Shown here: positions 1-7,198 of the stretch, one piece after another | Layout of the letters: each line of letters opens with the position of its first letter | Position numbering within the stretch: the first letter of the stretch is position 1 | Origin: Ignavibacteriaceae bacterium | Lineage (GTDB): Bacteria; Bacteroidota; Ignavibacteria; Ignavibacteriales; Ignavibacteriaceae | Length of the DNA stretch: 11,494 nt | Assembly (NCBI GenBank): GCA_031292465.1 | Contig: JARLHB010000242.1 | Location: 1 to 11,494, forward strand | Reading direction: 5' to 3' | Program-made: the position numbers and the translations under genes | The notes under the pieces: model-generated | What the model was told of the DNA's origin: nothing | The model's input: the letters and a program-made list of their open reading frames with translations, nothing else | The model's database searches: none

Positions 1-48
1 ATTATTGAGATAGCCTCAACAATTTTAGACATAGATTTATTTACATAA
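1..48 (+). CDS. Possible 3' end of an upstream gene (partial)
   Basis: Frame 1 is open from the window edge to a TAA at 46-48 and reads IIEIASTILDIDLFT. The other two forward frames stop within 12 bases. The tail would end 14 bases before the ATG of the next gene, whose ribosome site starts only 3 bases after this stop, which is typical operon spacing. Fifteen codons are too few to identify a family, and chance openness cannot be excluded. Confidence 0.35.
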   Translation: MIEIASTILDIDLFT

Positions 49-62
49 CCCGGAGCAGCAAA

Positions 63-263
63 ATGAATAAAGAAGAAAAGGATGATATAATAATCCGTAT
101 CGCCGGCAAAGTTAAAAACGAATGCATTAATGCAGCGCTGGAAGCTTATGCAGCGGCATCCGGCGATGGCTTATGCTGTGAGGGGGCCTGGGAATGTGCC
201 ATTAACGCAATAAAAAATATTAACATTCCGGATATCATTAACAGCAGCAATTCTTCCCAATAG
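63..263 (+). CDS. Conserved-looking 66-residue Cys-rich small protein
   Basis: Complete small gene with GGAG at 52-55, 7 bases before the ATG. The 66 residues are cytoplasmic in character, with no signal peptide or membrane segment. There is a helical N-terminal part, then C21, an Ala-rich helix, a C38-C39-E40-G41-x-W43-E44-C45 core, and a second helix near residues 46-54. From memory, short bacterial proteins with an LCxEGxWExA core are sometimes auto-labelled acetyltransferase, but at this length no acetyltransferase fold is possible, so the label should not be carried over. The four cysteines could bind metal or be redox-active; that is inference. It may be co-transcribed with the gene whose tail is at 1-48. 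Its stop lies 5 bases from the convergent stop of the LolA-like gene. The function is unknown. Confidence 0.8.
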   Translation: MNKEEKDDIIIRIAGKVKNECINAALEAYAAASGDGLCCEGAWECAINAIKNINIPDIINSSNSSQ

Positions 264-268
264 AATCT

Positions 269-964
269 TTAGTTTTTGGAAGTCTTGGATTTCTTTCGAA
301 ATACAGAATCCGGTATTCCCTTATTAATTACATAATTAGAATAAGTAATATATACCTTGCCTGTAGAACTTCCTGGATTCTTTTTCTGAGTGTTATTATT
401 TTCATCTGCCATAGGGGCATGTGAAATCTTTAATCTGCCTGTATTAAATGTAAACTCTATTTTCTCCGGCAGTGGAAATTTATTGCTCCCATAGTTGAAT
501 ATTATTGTAAATGTACCGTTGGTTTTTGTTGTAGATTCAACCTTGCGGAGTATATTCCCATTCTGATCTATCCAGAGAGTCGCAAGTATAACGTCTCCTT
601 TATCGTTTAACGGGATAATTTTAATAACTGACGTATTATGTCCCTGGAAGAATTCATCCTTGGCATAAATAGCCGTATAATCGCCATCTAATAAAGACAT
701 TGGCGATGTATAAAGCCCGTCTTTCGGCAGCATAGCAAAGCCGTCTGATTCTATGTGTGTTTTATCTGGCTGCTTAAAATAAATTTTAGCTTTCATTTCC
801 GGGACCTTTAGAAAGCTTACATCCACTTTCACATCAACATCTGCAGAATAGTCTTTTACTTTCTTAAATGTTTCTTTTGCATTCTTAATTATTACGTTCG
901 GGTCCTTACTTTGACCGAAGCATATAGTTGACAAAAAGAAGATTAAGAAAAAATATAATTTCAT
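269..964 (-). CDS. Secreted LolA-like (outer-membrane lipoprotein-sorting fold) protein
   Basis: 231 residues. Residues 1-18 are a signal peptide: K2, a Phe/Leu-rich core, and a CFGQ end. The S-T-I-C stretch is a poor lipobox because Ile precedes Cys, so signal peptidase I cleavage is more likely than lipidation. The mature part opens with a helix (about 22-38), then YSADVDVKVDVSF, KIYFKQPDKTHIES and long beta strands. This resembles the LolA/LolB superfamily half-barrel (COG2834-like), which binds lipid or lipoprotein acyl chains in the periplasm. The C-terminus (about 190-231) is Lys/Asn/Ser-rich. It is the last gene of an apparent operon, 43 bases after an ABC-2 permease, with a GGAAA ribosome site before its ATG. 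The context suggests a periplasmic partner of that exporter. Assignment to the fold is moderate; equivalence to LolA itself is not claimed, because canonical LolA partners with LolCDE, which differs from this permease. Confidence 0.7.
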   Translation of the reverse strand: MKLYFFLIFFLSTICFGQSKDPNVIIKNAKETFKKVKDYSADVDVKVDVSFLKVPEMKAKIYFKQPDKTHIESDGFAMLPKDGLYTSPMSLLDGDYTAIYAKDEFFQGHNTSVIKIIPLNDKGDVILATLWIDQNGNILRKVESTTKTNGTFTIIFNYGSNKFPLPEKIEFTFNTGRLKISHAPMADENNNTQKKNPGSSTGKVYITYSNYVINKGIPDSVFRKKSKTSKN

Positions 965-1007
965 TTCAATTTCCGGTTTTTAAGTATAACTGTAATAGAC
1001 GTATTTT

Positions 1008-1847
1008 TCAGGTAAGTATATCTTTTTTATAAAAGATATACGATGCTAACCCAAACAGTCCTGCAATATGCCCGATCATTATTAAAGTGGCTTTGGTAAT
1101 TTCATACGTGTCCAAAGGCTTATCAAAAAACATGCTCCATGTTCCCATATAGCTTGTAAACAAATACGGCCTGATATTCTGGAAGATATCAACATTTATA
1201 GCAGAAATAATTATAAAAATAATTATAATGGCCATAGTTGTAATAATAGGGCCAATTGCATTTTCAACAAGGGCAGAGAATAAAAAGGCAATAGAAGCGA
1301 CAACACTCATACTAAGAACCGCAAAGCCATAAGCCAGAATAAATCTCCAAAGAATGTCGTTTTGCGCGAATACCATAATCGTATCATTCCTTGAAACCAT
1401 TAATTCACCGGTTCCAAGAAGTATGTAACCCAGTCCAAGACTAAGTACTGCAAGCCATAAAATCAGCAGAAATGTATAAATAATAGCAGCAATAAATTTG
1501 GAACTTACTATTTCCATTCTTGAAACCGGCCTGGTAAGAAGCAGCCTGTAAGTACCGGCAGTTGCCTCTCCCGCCAAAAGATCGCCTGCAACAAGAGTAA
1601 TCAAAAAAGGTATGTGAATCGTCAGGCTGTTTAAGATCAGATAAGAGACAAAATAAGTATTAAGCAAATTACCGACAAAAAGAAATGACTGCTGAAGTTC
1701 CCGCGTCATAAAATCTAAAGTTCTCTGCCCTTCTATCCGTAATGCAAATTCAATAACCGGGATAAGGATGGCAATTGCAATAAATCCGATGTATGTACGC
1801 CACTTCTTAAATATTTTATAAAGCTCTATATTGATTAATTTAATCAT
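1008..1847 (-). CDS. ABC-2 type transporter permease subunit
   Basis: 279 residues with about six hydrophobic segments, near 19-36, 62-90, 117-148, 166-192, 198-218 and 253-272. After the second segment comes AGDLLAGEATAGTYRLLLTR followed by PVSR, the conserved GE-x-x-x-G-T-x-x-x-L-L-x-x-P-V-S-R element of ABC-2 (BcrB/NatB-like) permeases. In this family the loop contacts the ATPase. It forms an inner-membrane channel with the ATPase encoded immediately upstream; the ATG overlaps the ATPase stop by four bases (ATGA at 1844-1847), implying translational coupling. The substrate cannot be read from the sequence; family members export antibiotics, sodium, lipids or polysaccharides, or act in motility and secretion. 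The length is normal for a half-transporter that works as a dimer. Confidence 0.9.
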   Translation of the reverse strand: MIKLINIELYKIFKKWRTYIGFIAIAILIPVIEFALRIEGQRTLDFMTRELQQSFLFVGNLLNTYFVSYLILNSLTIHIPFLITLVAGDLLAGEATAGTYRLLLTRPVSRMEIVSSKFIAAIIYTFLLILWLAVLSLGLGYILLGTGELMVSRNDTIMVFAQNDILWRFILAYGFAVLSMSVVASIAFLFSALVENAIGPIITTMAIIIIFIIISAINVDIFQNIRPYLFTSYMGTWSMFFDKPLDTYEITKATLIMIGHIAGLFGLASYIFYKKDILT

Positions 1848-2767
1848 TCGGATGCCTTTTGCGTTATACTGAGGAAGTATTCTTCTAAAGAACGGGTAGG
1901 AACAACAGCCGCCACCATTATATCGTTTTGCACCAAATATTTATTCAACAGCGGAACCTCTTCAGGCGATAAATTAAAGATAAACTTTCCGTTAACCGTC
2001 GTATCAAGCTTATTTATCCACGCTGTATTATTAATAAGTGAGGTGGTTTTTTCCTGGTTGTCCACTTCAAAAGTAACGCGCACATTATTAGTGCTTAACA
2101 GTTCTTCAACACTGCCCTCAACCTTAGCCGAGCCTTTATTAATAATTATCATCCTGTTGGCAACCAGTTCCACCTCATACAATATATGAGTTGAAATGAA
2201 AACAGTCTTCTGTTTCTCTTTGCTTAAATAAATAATTAAATCTCTTATTTCCTTCATTCCCTGAGGATCGAGCCCGGTAGTTGGCTCATCAAGAACAATT
2301 AATTCAGGATCGTGAAGAAGAGCCTGCGCCAGCCCGAGACGTTGTTTCATTCCGTGAGAAAATGTTTTAACCTTACTTTTATATCTTTTATCCAGCCCTA
2401 CCAATTCCAGCACTTCCATTATCCTGTTTTTTGATATTTCTTTGCCTGAAATTTTGCCTAATATTTCAAGATTCGTAAAAGCCGATAAATATCCGTAAAA
2501 ATCAGGTTTTTCTACAATCGCACCAATATTGCCGAGTATTTCCGTACGGTGCTGCTTTAATGTTTTGCCGAAGATCTTTATACTGCCTTCTGTAGGCGCA
2601 ATCAGGGAAACAAGCATTCTTATTGTTGTGCTTTTACCCGCTCCGTTCGGGCCGAGAAACCCGAAAACATCACCTTTATATACATTAAGATTTAATTTAT
2701 TAACTGCTTTTAAATCTTTAAATTGTTTGGAAAGGTTTTCTATTTCTATAATTTTTTCAGAATTCAA
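1844..2767 (-). CDS. ABC-2 type transporter ATP-binding subunit
   Basis: 307 residues with a complete nucleotide-binding domain. Walker A is GPNGAGKST (39-47), the signature is SHGMKQR (137-143), Walker B is LIVLDEP (156-162), the D-loop is GLDP (165-168), and the switch His is H194. The Q-loop position carries Glu (VEKPDFYGYLSA, E86), a substitution I recall from BcrA-type bacitracin-resistance ATPases. Residues from about 215 on are the extra C-terminal domain usual in this subfamily. It powers the permease encoded just downstream. The start is TTG at 2765-2767 with GGGA five bases upstream; the N-terminus MNSEKIIEIENLSKQF fits the family, so this start is reasonable. It is first in the three-gene operon and diverges from nrdJ. 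Confidence 0.93.
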   Translation of the reverse strand: MNSEKIIEIENLSKQFKDLKAVNKLNLNVYKGDVFGFLGPNGAGKSTTIRMLVSLIAPTEGSIKIFGKTLKQHRTEILGNIGAIVEKPDFYGYLSAFTNLEILGKISGKEISKNRIMEVLELVGLDKRYKSKVKTFSHGMKQRLGLAQALLHDPELIVLDEPTTGLDPQGMKEIRDLIIYLSKEKQKTVFISTHILYEVELVANRMIIINKGSAKVEGSVEELLSTNNVRVTFEVDNQEKTTSLINNTAWINKLDTTVNGKFIFNLSPEEVPLLNKYLVQNDIMVAAVVPTRSLEEYFLSITQKASE

Positions 2768-3073
2768 ATTGATCCCGGAATTTAATTATTTGCGGTGATT
2801 TTCATCATTACCGGTTTTAATTATAAATATAAAGATATAATTTGTTTCACTAATTTAAAATTCTATTTTAAATTCGTTCTATTATTTACACAACCGGCAA
2901 ATATTCAATGTTAAACTGTATTTTAGGCCCTATTTATAACGTAAATTCATCATACAAAAATACAACGCATACGCGGAAAAGTTCAGTAAATTCTTTCTGC
3001 AGCTTTCAAAAAAAATAAATTATTATTTCATACACAAAATCAACTAATAATAAGAAATTTTAAAAATATTTAA

Positions 3074-3105
3074 TTTGGTTTTTAAAAGAAATATTATCAA
3101 CTTTG
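3074..3105 (+). promoter_or_regulatory. Possible Bacteroidota-type promoter for nrdJ
   Basis: TTTG (3074-3077) is followed after 20 bases by CAACTTTG (3098-3105), which matches TAnnTTTG at all but the first position. This spacing agrees with the -33/-7 promoters known in Bacteroidota. It would give a leader of about 210 bases before the nrdJ start. Such matches are common in AT-rich DNA, so support is weak. Confidence 0.3.
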
Positions 3106-3238
3106 CATCAATTTTTACCACGGAAATTTTTCCCAGAAAAAATATTTTTTTGTTCTATTTCCTTTTTAATCAAATTTCTTTAGTTTGAATTCGGCCTAAA
3201 AAAATTCTAACACAAAATTTATTATATTGACAATTAAA

Positions 3239-3256
3239 AGAAGCCCCTCGGCTTTT
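3239..3256 (+). promoter_or_regulatory. Small hairpin in the nrdJ leader
   Basis: AGAAGCC (3239-3245) pairs with GGCTTTT (3250-3256), including one G-T wobble, around a CCTC loop. It is GC-rich at the top and sits 66 bases before the nrdJ ATG, in otherwise AT-rich DNA. The following sequence (CGTTACATTTTATT) is not a clean T-run, so it could be a weak attenuator-like structure, a 5' stabilising hairpin, or chance. Confidence 0.35.
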
Positions 3257-3306
3257 CGTTACATTTTATTAATAGTTTCAAAATTTTTTAAGATCTTAAT
3301 TTCGTA

Positions 3307-3315
3307 GGAAGGGAG
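3307..3315 (+). promoter_or_regulatory. Ribosome binding site of nrdJ
   Basis: GGAAGGGAG lies 6 bases before the ATG at 3322. It is one of the stronger Shine-Dalgarno sites in the window and supports the chosen start. Confidence 0.8.
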
Positions 3316-3321
3316 TAATTA

Positions 3322-6300
3322 ATGCGAATTGACAGATATTATACGAAGGCAGGACAGGATTCATTAGCCTCCTTAGAATTTACAAAGCGTATATCGGAGA
3401 TTAAGAACCCTGACGGCTCTACCGTATTTAAAATGGAAGATGTTCTTGTCCCTTCCGATTGGTCGCAAGTTGCCACAGATATTATTGCCCAAAAATATTT
3501 TCGAAAAGCAGGTGTTCCCAAGCTTTTAAAGAAAGTTGATGAGGAAGGCGTACCTGAATGGCTTCAATCTTCAACGGCTGATACGGAAAAATTAAAACAA
3601 CTGCCGGAAAAAGACAGATATACATCTGAGACAGATGCAAAACAGGTTTTTCACAGATTAGCAGGATGCTGGACCTACTGGGGCTGGAAAGCTAAATACT
3701 TCAATTCTGAAGAAGATGCTAAAACTTTTTATGATGAACTTATGTTCATGCTTGCTAACCAGATGACAGCGCCAAACAGCCCTCAATGGTTCAACACTGG
3801 GTTAAATTGGGCATACGGCATAAGCGGACCTTCACAAGGCCATTATTTTGTTGATTACCAGACCGGCGAGCTTACTGCTTCGGCAGATGCTTACACACAC
3901 CCTCAGCCACATGCATGCTTTATTCAATCTGTTAAAGATGATCTTGTGAATGAAGGCGGTATTATGGACTTATGGGTGCGTGAAGCAAGATTGTTCAAAT
4001 ACGGATCAGGTACTGGTTCAAATTTTTCAGATATCAGAGGTTCAAGCGAACCTTTAAGCGGCGGCGGAAAATCTTCAGGATTAATGTCATTCTTGAAAAT
4101 CGGCGACCGTTCTGCAGGTGCAATTAAATCCGGCGGAACAACAAGAAGAGCGGCAAAGATGGTTACCTTAGACTTAGACCATCCCGATATTGAAGAATAT
4201 ATTAATTGGAAAGTTGTTGAAGAACAAAAAGTAGCCGCTATTGTTGCCGGTTCAAAATTATGCAATCAGCACCTTAATGCAATTATGAAAGCCTGCTATG
4301 ATGAACATCCGGAAAACGACAGGTTTAATAAAGCATTAAACAAAAATTTAAAACATGCTGTTATTGAAGCAAGGAAAGCACAGATTCCTAATAACTATAT
4401 AGAAAGAGTTATTCATCTTGCTAAACTTGGATTCAAATCTATAGAATTCCCTGTTCTCGATACAGACTGGACCTCCGATGCATATATTACAGTGTCAGGA
4501 CAGAATTCAAACAACTCTATAAGAGTTACAAATGAATTTATGAATGCCGTATTAAATGACGGCGACTGGAACCTTTACTGGCGTATTGAGAAGAAAAAAG
4601 CTAAAGCAGAAAAAAGAGCCCCAAGGCCGTGTAAAGTATTAAAAGCACGTGAATTCTGGGATCAGATAGCTTATGCTGCATGGTCATGCGCCGATCCGGG
4701 AATCCAGTATCATACTACTATCAACGAATGGCATACCTGTCCGGAAGACGGAGAAATTAAAGCTTCCAATCCTTGCAGTGAGTATATGTTCCTTGATGAT
4801 ACTGCATGCAACCTGGCTTCTATTAACCTGGTCAGGTTTTATGATTCCAAGACTCAGAAATTTAGAATTGAAGACTACAGGCATACAACCAGGTTGTGGA
4901 CTATAGTACTGGAAATAAGCGTGCTTATGGCTCAATTTCCGAGCAAACAGATTGCCCAGTTAAGCTATGATTTCAGAACACTCGGCCTTGGATATGCAAA
5001 TCTGGGTTCACTGCTTATGCAGCAGGGTATTCCTTATGACAGCAATGAAGCATTTGCTATATGCGGCGCTTTAACTGCTATTATGCACATGACTTCATTT
5101 GCTACTTCCGCAGAGATGGCTAAGGAACTTGGTACTTTTGTAAAATATGAGAAGAACAAAGACCACATGCTCCGTGTTATCAGGAACCACAGAAGAGCTG
5201 CTTATAATGTACCTCATGAAGAATATGAAGGATTATCTACTTTCCCTGTGGGCATTGATCCTAAGTACTGCCCCTCAGACCTCCTTAAGGCCGCAAGGGA
5301 GGATTCAGAGAAAGCGCTTGAATTAGGTACACAATACGGATTCAGGAACGCACAGGTCACTGTTATCGCTCCTACGGGCACAATAGGTCTCCTTATGGAT
5401 TGCGATACTACCGGCGTTGAACCGGATTATGCACTGGTTAAATTCAAAAAGTTAGCCGGCGGCGGTTACTTTAAGATTATAAACCAATCTATTCCTCCTG
5501 CTCTGGAAAGATTAGGATACAACAAAGATCAGATAAATGAAATTGTAAAATATGCAAAAGGCTCCGGTACGCTTGAAGGATGCCCTTACATCAATCCGCA
5601 GGCTTTAAAAGCTAAAGGATTTACCGATGCAATTCTTGCAAAGATTGAAAAAGCTTTACCGACTGTTTTTGATTTGAGTTTCGCATTCAACAAATTTACA
5701 ATCGGCGAAGATTTCTTAACTTCTAAATTAAATTTCGGCAAGGATGAAATTAGCTCCTTCGATTTTAATTTGCTTACTGCATTAGGCTTTTCAAAGCAGG
5801 AAATTTCATCTGCTAACGATTATGTTTGCGGAACAATGACTATTGAAGGCGCTCCTTTCTTAAAGCATGAGCACTACCCTGTTTTTGACTGCGCAAACAA
5901 ATGCGGCAAAAAAGGCACAAGGTTTATCCGTCCGGTTGCCCACATAAAAATGATGGCGGCGGCACAGCCTTTTATATCGGGTGCAATTTCTAAGACAATC
6001 AACCTGCCGAACCAGGCTTCAATTGAAGACGTAAAAGAAGCTTACATGGAATCATGGAAACTCGGCGTTAAAGCTAATGCTCTTTACAGAGACGGCTCTA
6101 AATTATCACAGCCGTTAAATTCAATGACCGAAGAAGAGCTTGAAGCTATTATGGAAGACAAAGAGCAGAATGATATTATTAAGGTTGCTGAAAAAATAAT
6201 TCACAGGTACATTGCAAAAAGAAGAAGGCTTCCCGACAGAAGAACCGGTTATACCCAGAAAGCAAAAATTAACGGACAGTCGGTTTACATCAGAACGGGA

Positions 6301-6906
6301 GAATACGATAACGGCCAGCTTGGTGAAATATTTATAGATATGCACCGTGAAGGCGCTGCTTTCAGAAGCCTGCTTAACTGCTTTGCCATCGCTATTTCTT
6401 TGGGCTTGCAGCACGGTGTGCCTCTTGAAGAATTTGTTGATGCTTTTGTATTTACACGTTTTGAGCCAAGCGGACTTGTAACAGGCAACGATAAAATAAA
6501 GATGTCCACATCTGTTATTGATTACATCTTTAGGGAATTGGCTGTTACCTATCTCGGAAGAAACGACCTTGCCCATGTAGATCCGGACGAATCAAAGTCT
6601 AAAGTTTCCCCGGGCATAGTTAAGAAGTTTGCAGAGCCTGAATTTGTAAGTGAAGAAGTTGTAAGCGAACGCCTTGTTGAATTAGATAAAGATAATGCGT
6701 CTTACAATTATTCCCTTTCTTCAAATGAAGCTAAATATCATCATAGCTTAGCAGGCAGCAACAATACGCACCAGTCTAAAATAAGACAGGCAATCGAGAA
6801 AGGTTATACAGGCGATGTCTGCACCGAATGCCAGAGTTTAACTATGGTAAGAAACGGTACATGCTTAAAATGTATGACTTGCGGTTCTACTTCAGGCTGC
6901 AGCTAA
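3322..6906 (+). CDS. nrdJ: Adenosylcobalamin-dependent class II ribonucleotide reductase
   Basis: 1194 residues, matching the long (~1200-residue) NrdJ type. It reduces ribonucleotides to deoxyribonucleotides in the cytoplasm, using coenzyme B12 to make a thiyl radical, so it needs no oxygen or metal-radical subunit. NPCSE (483-487) carries the predicted radical cysteine C485. C496, eleven residues later in DTACNLASINL, and C199 in PHACF form the predicted redox pair; the spacing equals that of C322/C333 in Thermotoga NrdJ. GSGTGSNFSDIRG and APTGTIG (P684) are further conserved loops. The stretch of about 100 residues between the C199 and NPCSE regions is characteristic of the long type. A TSCPD-like domain follows (about 968-1060). 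The tail has six cysteines (1167, 1170, 1181, 1184, 1187, 1193), likely for active-site re-reduction and/or zinc binding. It stands alone with its own terminator. No frameshift or missing key residue was seen. Confidence 0.97.
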   Translation: MRIDRYYTKAGQDSLASLEFTKRISEIKNPDGSTVFKMEDVLVPSDWSQVATDIIAQKYFRKAGVPKLLKKVDEEGVPEWLQSSTADTEKLKQLPEKDRYTSETDAKQVFHRLAGCWTYWGWKAKYFNSEEDAKTFYDELMFMLANQMTAPNSPQWFNTGLNWAYGISGPSQGHYFVDYQTGELTASADAYTHPQPHACFIQSVKDDLVNEGGIMDLWVREARLFKYGSGTGSNFSDIRGSSEPLSGGGKSSGLMSFLKIGDRSAGAIKSGGTTRRAAKMVTLDLDHPDIEEYINWKVVEEQKVAAIVAGSKLCNQHLNAIMKACYDEHPENDRFNKALNKNLKHAVIEARKAQIPNNYIERVIHLAKLGFKSIEFPVLDTDWTSDAYITVSGQNSNNSIRVTNEFMNAVLNDGDWNLYWRIEKKKAKAEKRAPRPCKVLKAREFWDQIAYAAWSCADPGIQYHTTINEWHTCPEDGEIKASNPCSEYMFLDDTACNLASINLVRFYDSKTQKFRIEDYRHTTRLWTIVLEISVLMAQFPSKQIAQLSYDFRTLGLGYANLGSLLMQQGIPYDSNEAFAICGALTAIMHMTSFATSAEMAKELGTFVKYEKNKDHMLRVIRNHRRAAYNVPHEEYEGLSTFPVGIDPKYCPSDLLKAAREDSEKALELGTQYGFRNAQVTVIAPTGTIGLLMDCDTTGVEPDYALVKFKKLAGGGYFKIINQSIPPALERLGYNKDQINEIVKYAKGSGTLEGCPYINPQALKAKGFTDAILAKIEKALPTVFDLSFAFNKFTIGEDFLTSKLNFGKDEISSFDFNLLTALGFSKQEISSANDYVCGTMTIEGAPFLKHEHYPVFDCANKCGKKGTRFIRPVAHIKMMAAAQPFISGAISKTINLPNQASIEDVKEAYMESWKLGVKANALYRDGSKLSQPLNSMTEEELEAIMEDKEQNDIIKVAEKIIHRYIAKRRRLPDRRTGYTQKAKINGQSVYIRTGEYDNGQLGEIFIDMHREGAAFRSLLNCFAIAISLGLQHGVPLEEFVDAFVFTRFEPSGLVTGNDKIKMSTSVIDYIFRELAVTYLGRNDLAHVDPDESKSKVSPGIVKKFAEPEFVSEEVVSERLVELDKDNASYNYSLSSNEAKYHHSLAGSNNTHQSKIRQAIEKGYTGDVCTECQSLTMVRNGTCLKCMTCGSTSGCS

Positions 6907-6930
6907 CATTAAATAAATTAGTTCTAAATA

Positions 6931-6962
6931 AAGAAGCCGTCTCAATTGGGACGGCTTTTTTG
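6931..6962 (+). terminator. Rho-independent terminator after nrdJ
   Basis: AAGCCGTC (6934-6941) pairs with GACGGCTT (6950-6957), extended inward by a T-G wobble and a C-G pair around an AATT loop and outward by A-T pairs. A T-run follows (TTTTTTGTTTT). It starts 25 bases after the nrdJ stop and is a textbook intrinsic terminator. Confidence 0.92.
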
Positions 6963-6982
6963 TTTTAAATAATTGTAGCGTC

Positions 6983-7089
6983 GTGAAATATGTTGACAAA
7001 GAAGTAGCAATACTATGGGAAATAAAGGACGATTCAAATGTTTACAAAATAATAAAAGATTCATTCCCCTCCTTAACAAGGAGGGGTTA
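6983..7089 (+). pseudogene. Short coding-like relic of unknown origin
   Basis: The frame starting at GTG 6983 reads VKYVDKEVAILWEIKDD and then SNVYKIIKDS before entering the palindromic repeat at 7066 and stopping at TAG 7087-7089. Its composition is protein-like, with charged and hydrophobic residues alternating and few rare residues. There is no ATG, no ribosome site, and it begins only 20 bases after the nrdJ terminator. I read it as a fragment whose 5' part is lost and whose 3' part is replaced by the repeat. Chance openness is possible; the family is not recognised. Confidence 0.3.
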
Positions 7090-7097
7090 GGGGAGGT
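7066..7097. repeat. GC-rich palindromic (REP-like) intergenic repeat
   Basis: CCCCTCCTT (7066-7074) and AAGGAGGGG (7078-7086) form a perfect 9-base-pair stem with an AAC loop, followed by TTAGGGGAGGT, which can pair alternatively with the left arm. It is sharply GC-rich against the AT-rich surroundings. From memory, sequences of the form CCCCTCCTT-loop-AAGGAGGGGTTAGGGG are dispersed intergenic repeats in several bacterial phyla, including Bacteroidota and Cyanobacteria. Only one copy lies in this window, so its repeat status here is inferred. It sits between the convergent 3' ends of nrdJ and the DUF1697 gene. Confidence 0.6.
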
Positions 7098-7156
7098 CGG
7101 AGTAACCTGTACATTTTATTCAAGCCATTTATTATCATATTTCTGTGCCTTCACAA

Positions 7157-7198
7157 TTAAAACTTATATGCAACGTTAAACATAAAAGGTTTGGCTAT
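7157..7198 (-). pseudogene. Possible relic: C-terminal tail of an outer-membrane barrel
   Basis: The minus strand reads IAKPFMFNVAYKF then TAA. A C-terminal strand of alternating residues ending in aromatic Phe is the usual end of outer-membrane beta-barrels. The frame opens only after a TAG a few codons upstream, inside the 3' end of the DUF1697 gene, so nothing longer remains. It overlaps the DUF1697 stop by four bases. Thirteen residues are weak evidence, and chance is a real alternative. Confidence 0.22.

Larger units (their letters stand above)
2768..3321. other. Divergent intergenic region between the ABC operon and nrdJ
   Basis: 554 bases, extremely AT-rich, with long A and T runs and no coding-like frame. 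It must contain the promoters of both divergent units. Seen inside: a 12-base palindrome GGAAATTTTTCC (3122-3133), a possible Bacteroidota-type promoter (3074-3105), a lone TTGACA (3227-3232) without a matching -10, and a small hairpin (3239-3256). No cobalamin riboswitch core or clear NrdR box pair was recognised. Confidence 0.6.

Noticed and set aside
2529..2798. Plus-strand 89-codon frame opposite the ABC ATPase
   Set aside because: It overlaps the Walker A region of the ATPase on the other strand and shows no protein-family features.
3227..3232. TTGACA as a -35 box for nrdJ
   Set aside because: No TATAAT-like hexamer lies 16-18 bases downstream; the expected position falls in the GC-rich hairpin.
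2768..3321. Cobalamin riboswitch or NrdR boxes before nrdJ
   Set aside because: I looked for a B12-box-like core and for paired 16-base NrdR palindromes and found neither; a model-based scan would be decisive.
3924..4265. Open minus-strand frame of 113 codons inside nrdJ
   Set aside because: Antisense to the conserved catalytic core of the reductase; no recognisable domain.
6121..6576. Open minus-strand frame of 151 codons inside nrdJ
   Set aside because: It lies fully within a well-supported reductase gene, has no family motif or ribosome site, and has the biased composition of an antisense shadow.
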